Shown here piece by piece: positions 7,111 to 11,418 of a stretch of DNA of 11,418 nt (position 1 is the first letter of the stretch; every line of letters starts with the position of its first letter). The position numbers and the translations under genes are program-made. The notes beneath the pieces were generated by a model. The model worked only from the letters and a program-made list of their open reading frames with translations, did no database searches and had not been told where the DNA came from. The DNA is from Bremia lactucae (lineage: Eukaryota; Oomycota; Peronosporomycetes; Peronosporales; Peronosporaceae): NCBI RefSeq assembly GCF_004359215.1, contig NC_090613.1:2002509-2013926 (forward strand), written 5' to 3'.

Positions 7111-7188
7111 TGACGTCATCTACTGACGTCACCCTATGACGTCATCTACTGACGTCATCTACTGATGTCACACTATGACGTCATTACC
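7111..7188. promoter_or_regulatory. Six-copy 13-bp tandem array of TGACGTCA (CRE/ATF-type) sites
   Basis: TGACGTCA occurs at 7111, 7124, 7137, 7150 and 7176, with a one-base variant TGATGTCA at 7163. All six starts are exactly 13 bp apart. The five-base linkers alternate mainly between TCTAC and CCCTA/CACTA forms. TGACGTCA is the palindromic binding site of CREB/ATF-class bZIP proteins. The array lies in the U3 part of the LTR, upstream of the CCAAT, TATA and initiator elements, which suits an upstream activating region. It also holds the TAG that ends the pol frame (7175-7173). Motif presence is direct; regulatory function is inferred. Confidence 0.8.
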
Positions 7189-8291
7189 GGTATATACTGG
7201 TACATACTGGTAGTTTCTTGGTCAGGTCGAGCCGCTTCCTCGCCAACACTCCCACTCGACTCGACACTTGTTGCTAACACTCCCAGCATGCGTCGAAGGT
7301 GTTCAAACTGTACAGCAGGAATCGGCTTGGTCATCATGTCTGCTTTCATTTCCTTTGTCGAGCAGTATTGCAGCACCACTTGGCCGTCTTCAACTCTTTC
7401 CCGCACAAAGTGATAGCGTATGCCGATGTGTTTAGTTCTCTTGTGAAACTCCGGATTCTTGGCCAACGCAATCGCACCTTGATTGTCTTCGTACACCTTG
7501 ACAGCTTCGTTGCTCTTCATCTCACCAAGCTCGCATAGAAATGTCTTGAGCCAAATTGCTTCTTGTACTGCTTCCGTCAGCGCCATGTACTCTGCCTCCG
7601 TCGATGACAACGCCACCGTTCGCTGCTTCTTGCTCCTCCAGCTAATACACCCGTTATTCATCATGAAAGCGTATCCGCTTGTACTACGTCGCGTCTCCAC
7701 ATCACCAGCCCAGTCTGCGTCTGAGTATCCTTGCAGTGTAGCAATACCATCACGTGAGAAATAAAGTCCATGCGTCGGTGTTGCTTGAAGATACCGCAGC
7801 ACACGCTTGATAGCCTGCCAATGTATTGGACAGGGATCAGCCGCAAATTGACTCAATGCTCCCACTGCCACAGCAAGGTCCGGACGAGTCGCAACCATCA
7901 AGTACATGATACCTCCAATGGCACTCCGGTAGGGTACGTTCTTCATTGTTTCCTCATGATTGCAGCCGCCTTCACACATGTTCTTGGTCAGTCTAAGTCC
8001 AGGATCTTGAGGCGTCTTCACAGGCTTGCTGTCATGCATCCCAAACTTGGTTAAAACAGACTTAAGAAACTTGGTTTGCCGCATCGTCACATAGCCAGCC
8101 GCATGATCGCTCTTGATTTCCACACCAAGAAAATACTTTAGCTCACCGAGATCCGTCATCTCGAATCGGTCACTCAACGCACGCTTTGTTGACGTGAGAA
8201 ACTCGTCGTTGCTACTTGCGATGATCAGATCGTCAACATACAAAACAACAAAGACCATCTCGCTTAACGTACACGCAGTGATCTGATTCAC
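7173..8291 (-). CDS. RT (C-terminal half)-RNase H of element A, displaced reading frame
   Basis: A 372-residue frame, +1 relative to the upstream gag-pol frame and overlapping it by 59 bp. Homology to copia RT starts at about residue 11; the first ten residues are out-of-frame readthrough of the overlap, so the ATG at 8291 is probably not a true start. YVDD, the second pair of RT catalytic aspartates, is at residues 18-21. The RT connection includes LKYFLG and the TRPDLA motif near 135. RNase H has D191 (SDADWAGD), E234 (STEAEYMAL), D269 (EDNQGA) and D318 (KADMMTKP). The C-terminal ~25 residues are encoded by the LTR, ending at a TAG inside the 13-bp repeat array. It would need translational frameshifting, or an unbroken sister copy, to be expressed as part of Gag-Pol. 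The domain assignment is firm; expression is unknown. Confidence 0.88.
   Translation of the reverse strand: MNQITACTLSEMVFVVLYVDDLIIASSNDEFLTSTKRALSDRFEMTDLGELKYFLGVEIKSDHAAGYVTMRQTKFLKSVLTKFGMHDSKPVKTPQDPGLRLTKNMCEGGCNHEETMKNVPYRSAIGGIMYLMVATRPDLAVAVGALSQFAADPCPIHWQAIKRVLRYLQATPTHGLYFSRDGIATLQGYSDADWAGDVETRRSTSGYAFMMNNGCISWRSKKQRTVALSSTEAEYMALTEAVQEAIWLKTFLCELGEMKSNEAVKVYEDNQGAIALAKNPEFHKRTKHIGIRYHFVRERVEDGQVVLQYCSTKEMKADMMTKPIPAVQFEHLRRMLGVLATSVESSGSVGEEAARPDQETTSMYQYIPVMTS
7185..7214. repeat. Three-copy 10-bp tandem repeat TACYGGTAYA in the LTR
   Basis: Copies at 7185, 7195 and 7205 (taccggtata, tactggtaca, tactggtagt). A 10-bp period puts each copy on the same face of the helix. It adjoins the 13-bp array and is translated as part of the pol C-terminal tail. 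Related LTRs carry two copies arranged as an inverted repeat (3594-3611, 6823-6840). Confidence 0.7.
7249..7257 (-). other. Polypurine tract of element A
   Basis: Sense GAGTGGGAG immediately before the LTR start TGTTGG; an eight-of-nine purine run in the expected position for plus-strand DNA priming. Similar runs precede LTR0 (30-38), LTR1 (3728-3736) and LTR2 (6957-6965, GAGTGGGGG). The pol reading frame passes through it. Confidence 0.7.
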
Positions 8292-11200
8292 ACTTGATGA
8301 AACCCATCTTGATCATGAAGTCATCGATGGTCTGATTCCACATACGGGGTGATTGCTTCAACCCGTATAGTGACTTCTTCAGCTTGCACACGTGATCTGG
8401 ACGACCAGCATCGACATATCCATCTGGCTGCGCCATGCAGATGTCTTCATCCAATCCACCATTTAGGAACGCTGTCTTGACATCCATCTGATGCAACTTC
8501 AGCGTATACTTGGCAGCCAAACTCAGAACAATTCGAATCGACGTAAACTTGGCCACCGGCGCATACGTTTCTTCGTAATCGACTCCATACTTCTGTGAGA
8601 ACCCCTTAGCCACTAGACGTGCCTTATACCGCTCAATTTCGCCATCTTGAGTCTCCTTGACACGGAACACCCATCTGCAGCCGATAGCCTTGCGTCCCTT
8701 TGGCAACGGTACAATGTTCCATGTATCATTTTTCTGGAGCGAGTCATACTCCGAATCGCACGCTTCCTTCCATTTCACTGCGTCACTGGATTCCATAGCC
8801 GACTTAAACGTAGTCGGCATATCTCCCACTGAATCCATGACGTATGCAGCTTCGTAATGTGTTGCATCTTGAGCTGCTGCTGACATCTCATCAAGACCTT
8901 GATGTCTCTTGTAATACGCAGACCGCTTGGCGCTTGGAGTGTCTGTTGCTTTCTCCAACGACTGTGTCCGTTGGTGTCTCTTGCTGCTGGACTCCATATC
9001 CGCATCTTGCGCAGTGTCTTCTTCTTGTTCCTGCGGCGATTCTTCATCCGTCGCCTCTTCATCTTCGATGACTACGTCCTGCTGAAAGTAGTTGCGTCTT
9101 CCACTGTCGAAAACATCTTCCATGAACTGAGCGTCGCGACTTACCAGTATGCGGCAACTGTCCAGCTCCTCGAATCGATACGCTTTCTCATGATCCGAAT
9201 ATCCAAGAAACCGGCAGCGTACTGACCGAGAATCAAATTTGGCACGCTTTTCCTTTGGCACCATAACATACGCGTGACAACCAAACACCTTCAGGTTAGC
9301 CAGCAATGGTTTCTTGCCTGTCCAAACTTGGTGTGGCGATTTGTCATGGCTGACAGCACGTGTTGGACACCTATTGCGGAGAAACGTAGCTGTCATGACA
9401 GCTTCGCCCCAGTATTCTTTGGACAGTCCAGCATGTTTTATCATGCAGCGCGCGCACTCTACCAATGTTCGATTCATTCGTTCGGCGACCCCGTTCAACT
9501 GAGGAGTGTAAGGCGGCGTGAATGTTTGCACGATTCCTCGATCACTGCAAAACTTGGCCATATCACGCGAAGTATACTCGCCGCCATTGTCACTGCGAAT
9601 CGTCTTTACCCGCTTGCCCGTTTGCGTTTCAGCAAACGCAACAAAGTCAGCAAATCTGGCAGGTACTTCCGACTTGTTACTCAACAAGTACACCTTGCAA
9701 AAATGTGATTTGTCATCGATAAAAGTGACAAAGTAGCGCTTCTCGCTGAAAGTCGGCGTCTGCATGGGACCACATACATCACTGTGAATGACTTCCAAAA
9801 CTTGCTTTGCACGATTGGGTGATGACTTGGCATAGCTCACTCGCGTTTGCTTACCGAGTGAGCATCCGTCACACACCTCCCACTGCTTTACTGATGCAAT
9901 GTTAATGCCAATACCATAACTTTTCTTCACAATAGCATCAAGACCGCTATGACCAATGTGACCAAGTCGAAGGTGCCAGAGGTACGACGTGGTGTCCCCA
10001 TGGCATCCCATCGATCTTGTTATATTTGCCTCATCCATCAGAATAGGCGTCATGCAAAGCTTGAACAATCCTTTGCCTTCACGCGCTCCAAGCTTCCAGC
10101 GAAGATCTTTTGTTTCCGCAAAACAACCATCGCGCTCAAACGTAACTGGCCCAACATCCTTTGTAAAGCGGCCAACCGAAAACAAATTTCGCGAAAGCTT
10201 GGGAATATGCCATACGCCAGTAAGCATACCTTTCTTAGTCCCACGCGGAGTCTTCATTGACATCACTATGTCGCCCATTCCCACCGCTTGGACCACACCG
10301 TCGTCAGCGAGATGCATATCTATTGGAGAAATAGTCTTGTAATTCTTCATGTACTCTTTCGAGTACGTCATGTGTTGCGTTGCTCCTGAGTCAACCAACC
10401 ACACACATTCCGACTTGGTAGCACTTGCATCACCACCAACCGAGAACAGAAAATCGCCCGAGTCGTCTTCTACTTGCGCGATATTTGCTGTTTGCGACCT
10501 TTGTCGCTGCGCATTCTCGCGGAGTCGTACTGGACACTTCGCAATCCAATGTCCCTGCTCACCACAATAATGACATGCACTGCTCGTCTTGACAGGCGCT
10601 TGTCGTACTCCCTTGCGCTTTCCTTGATCGTTCGACATAAACGCTTGACCTTGACCGTGCGCGGCTCCCTCGATGCCGCCACCTTGTTCCTTGCGTTTCA
10701 TGTCCTCGTGCAACAGTCGAGACGTCACCAGCTCCCATGACAGCGAGTCAGCTCTTGACTCCAGTGCCGTGATCAGGAACGCAAACGAATCACTGAGGCT
10801 TCCCAAGAGCGTGATGACCAAGTCGTCTTCACTAACCGGAGCTCCCACTGCATCCAGCTGCTCCGCCAGGGTCTTTAACTTGTTAATGTGCTGTAGCACA
10901 TCATCACCATCATCCATTTTGGCCGTAAAGAAGCGTCGACGAAGATAGAGCTTGTTCGCCAAGCTCTTCTTCTCGAAGTGTCCCTCCAGCCGTGACCATG
11001 CATCGTGCGCTCCACTTGCCGAGCGAACCAGAGGCAGCTGTGAATCCTCCATCGCGAGACAGATGATCGCCAGCGCCTTTCGAGACTTACGCTTGTAAGT
11101 TGTCTGATCCAGCGTACTGGTCATGTGCTCGAGTTTCACCTCCCCGCTTGTCACTTCCCACAGGTCCCTCTCCTCCAGCACCATTTGCATCTTAAACTTC

Positions 11201-11316
11201 CACGTATGAAAATTCATGCCATCAAACTTGTTGATGCGAGAAGAGGTGGCGGAAGCAGAATCCATGGCGAAAGCGAAGTCAACGTCGGGGGCAAAGAAGG
11301 CGGGTCTTGGGCTCAT
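8233..11316 (-). CDS. Gag-protease-integrase-RT(N-terminal half) polyprotein of element A
   Basis: A 1027-residue open frame encoding the first three quarters of a copia polyprotein. Gag (UBN2/DUF4219-like) occupies about residues 18-240. A CX2CX4HX4C zinc knuckle follows at C248, C251, H256 and C261. The aspartic protease motif DSGAT starts at D309. The GAG-pre-integrase zinc-binding segment has H448/H453 and C482/C485. The integrase core has D513 (HSDVCGP), D576 (SDNGGE) and E612 (AERMN), exactly D,D35E. A Glu/Asp-rich linker lies at about 745-775. RT begins near 830, with RWVFRVK at 881 and the first catalytic Asp at D945 ([10 protein letters not shown]). Gag and pol are in one frame with no gag-pol shift. 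The first ATG lies inside the primer-binding site; M18 (MDSAS) is an equally plausible start because the conserved Gag homology begins just after it. The frame ends after KRDG, about ten residues short of the RT YVDD box, so the product alone would lack a functional RT. Confidence 0.93.
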   Translation of the reverse strand: MSPRPAFFAPDVDFAFAMDSASATSSRINKFDGMNFHTWKFKMQMVLEERDLWEVTSGEVKLEHMTSTLDQTTYKRKSRKALAIICLAMEDSQLPLVRSASGAHDAWSRLEGHFEKKSLANKLYLRRRFFTAKMDDGDDVLQHINKLKTLAEQLDAVGAPVSEDDLVITLLGSLSDSFAFLITALESRADSLSWELVTSRLLHEDMKRKEQGGGIEGAAHGQGQAFMSNDQGKRKGVRQAPVKTSSACHYCGEQGHWIAKCPVRLRENAQRQRSQTANIAQVEDDSGDFLFSVGGDASATKSECVWLVDSGATQHMTYSKEYMKNYKTISPIDMHLADDGVVQAVGMGDIVMSMKTPRGTKKGMLTGVWHIPKLSRNLFSVGRFTKDVGPVTFERDGCFAETKDLRWKLGAREGKGLFKLCMTPILMDEANITRSMGCHGDTTSYLWHLRLGHIGHSGLDAIVKKSYGIGINIASVKQWEVCDGCSLGKQTRVSYAKSSPNRAKQVLEVIHSDVCGPMQTPTFSEKRYFVTFIDDKSHFCKVYLLSNKSEVPARFADFVAFAETQTGKRVKTIRSDNGGEYTSRDMAKFCSDRGIVQTFTPPYTPQLNGVAERMNRTLVECARCMIKHAGLSKEYWGEAVMTATFLRNRCPTRAVSHDKSPHQVWTGKKPLLANLKVFGCHAYVMVPKEKRAKFDSRSVRCRFLGYSDHEKAYRFEELDSCRILVSRDAQFMEDVFDSGRRNYFQQDVVIEDEEATDEESPQEQEEDTAQDADMESSSKRHQRTQSLEKATDTPSAKRSAYYKRHQGLDEMSAAAQDATHYEAAYVMDSVGDMPTTFKSAMESSDAVKWKEACDSEYDSLQKNDTWNIVPLPKGRKAIGCRWVFRVKETQDGEIERYKARLVAKGFSQKYGVDYEETYAPVAKFTSIRIVLSLAAKYTLKLHQMDVKTAFLNGGLDEDICMAQPDGYVDAGRPDHVCKLKKSLYGLKQSPRMWNQTIDDFMIKMGFIKCESDHCVYVKRDGLCCFVC

Positions 11317-11320
11317 AACC
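11308..11320 (-). other. Primer-binding site, half-tRNA(iMet) type
   Basis: Sense sequence GGTTATGAGCCCA directly follows the LTR end. It is complementary to the anticodon stem-loop of eukaryotic initiator tRNA (GGGCYCAUAACC), not to a tRNA 3' end. This is the arrangement known for Drosophila copia and Ty5 (hemivirus type), which prime from an internally cleaved initiator tRNA. The T-ATG-A of this site also supplies the first ATG of the gag-pol frame (11316-11314). The host tRNA sequence is not in this window, so the match is to the family consensus as I know it. Confidence 0.75.
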
Positions 11321-11418
11321 TATTGAAACGGTCAAGTGAGCGAAGTTTAGCAAAATGCAAAGTAAATATATTAAGGTCCTTAGTTCGCAAACCTATTGCT
11401 ACCTCTAAGCCAATCATT
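11321..11418 (-). repeat. 5' LTR of element A, partial (sense 3' end only)
   Basis: Ninety-eight bases identical to 6971-7068. They contain the initiator-like GCTCACTTGAC, a TATA box at about 11364-11373 and one CCAAT box (11408-11417). The CRE array, heat-shock-like element and outer end would lie beyond the window. It ends immediately before the primer-binding site. Confidence 0.93.

Larger units (their letters stand above)
6971..7248 (-). repeat. 3' LTR of element A (278 bp)
   Basis: In the sense direction it runs TGTTGG...CAATA. The start was placed at TGTTGG directly after the purine-rich GAGTGGGAG, as in many copia elements. The end was placed at CAATA because the matching position in the 5' LTR is followed at once by the primer-binding site. 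The termini form an imperfect 5-bp inverted repeat (TGTTG/CAATA, one mismatch), so the end is TA rather than the canonical CA. The left 98 bp are identical to 11321-11418. An alternative end four bases inward at TTTCA would restore TG..CA but leave a 3-bp gap before the primer site. Confidence 0.88.
6971..11418 (-). mobile_element. Element A: near-complete Ty1/copia LTR retrotransposon
   Basis: A minus-strand copia element whose 5' LTR is cut by the window end. It contains a 278-bp 3' LTR, a polypurine tract, RNase H and RT, integrase, protease, Gag, a primer-binding site and 98 bp of the 5' LTR. Domain order (integrase before RT) places it in Pseudoviridae. The 98 bp of LTR visible on both sides (6971-7068 and 11321-11418) are identical, so the insertion looks recent. 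One frame break near 8259-8250 separates the RT catalytic YVDD from the rest of the polyprotein; otherwise all expected catalytic motifs are present. Its left edge abuts a 14-bp stub that resembles the polypurine tract of another copy, so it probably inserted into a tandem array of older relatives. Confidence 0.95.

Noticed and set aside
7111..7188. CRISPR-like array or satellite
   Set aside because: The period is 13 bp with 5-bp linkers inside an LTR; there are no 25-40 bp repeats or spacers, and the context is eukaryotic.
8233..8291. Classical programmed frameshift signal between the two frames of element A
   Set aside because: No X-XXY-YYZ heptamer or Ty1-like CUU-AGG-C in the overlap, and units 1 and 2 shift in the other direction; kept only as a question.
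9000..9110. Acidic stretch as a separate regulatory protein (minus-strand 95-codon frame 8775-9062)
   Set aside because: It is an alternative frame of the Glu/Asp-rich integrase-RT linker of the main polyprotein.
9274..9708. Plus-strand 144-codon open frame opposite the integrase, and many other plus-strand frames of 60-117 codons
   Set aside because: They lie antisense to well-supported gag-pol domains, have no recognisable motif, and several recur only because the underlying element is repeated.

Overview
The window is entirely retrotransposon sequence from a eukaryotic genome. I find no host gene, no tRNA or rRNA, and no prokaryotic feature. Every recognisable coding segment is gag-pol of a Ty1/copia (Pseudoviridae) LTR element, read on the minus strand in the order gag, protease, integrase, reverse transcriptase, RNase H. 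The Gag style (KFDG.NFHTWKF near the N terminus), the lack of introns and the compact LTRs suggest an oomycete of the Phytophthora/downy mildew kind. That is an inference from family resemblance, not a proof.

Layout, left to right on the plus strand (3' to 5' for the elements). Bases 1-29 are the start of an LTR (LTR0). Bases 30-3459 are the decayed interior of unit 1, 3460-3727 is LTR1, 3728-6688 is the decayed interior of unit 2, and 6689-6956 is LTR2. Bases 6957-6970 are a stub resembling the polypurine-tract end of a third unit. From 6971 to the window end lies a younger, nearly complete element A: 3' LTR 6971-7248, pol 7173-8291, gag-pol 8233-11316, primer-binding site around 11308-11320, and the first 98 bp of its 5' LTR at 11321-11418.

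Units 1 and 2 form a head-to-tail LTR-interior-LTR-interior-LTR array in which neighbours share one LTR. Both carry the same deletion of gag, protease, primer-binding site and the last ~10 bp of the LTR. Copies lacking a primer-binding site cannot easily have multiplied by reverse transcription, so the array was most likely built by LTR-LTR crossing over. Unit 1 later gained a private 464-bp tandem duplication separated by 11 bp of filler.

Element A has every catalytic motif expected of an autonomous copia element: CCHC knuckle, DSGA protease, D,D35E integrase, YVDD RT and RNase H. It has one frame break just upstream of YVDD, and units 1 and 2 are broken at the same protein position in the other frame. 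The LTR of A reads like a complete inducible promoter in the sense direction: a 10-bp TACYGGTA tandem repeat, six TGACGTCA-type sites at exact 13-bp spacing, a heat-shock-element-like palindrome, two CCAAT boxes 17 bp apart, a TATA box and an oomycete-like initiator. The LTRs of units 1 and 2 keep the TATA/initiator end and the outer edge but have a different core with none of the 13-bp array. The promoter architecture, the anticodon-loop type primer-binding site that contains the first ATG, and the shared-LTR array are the main points of interest.
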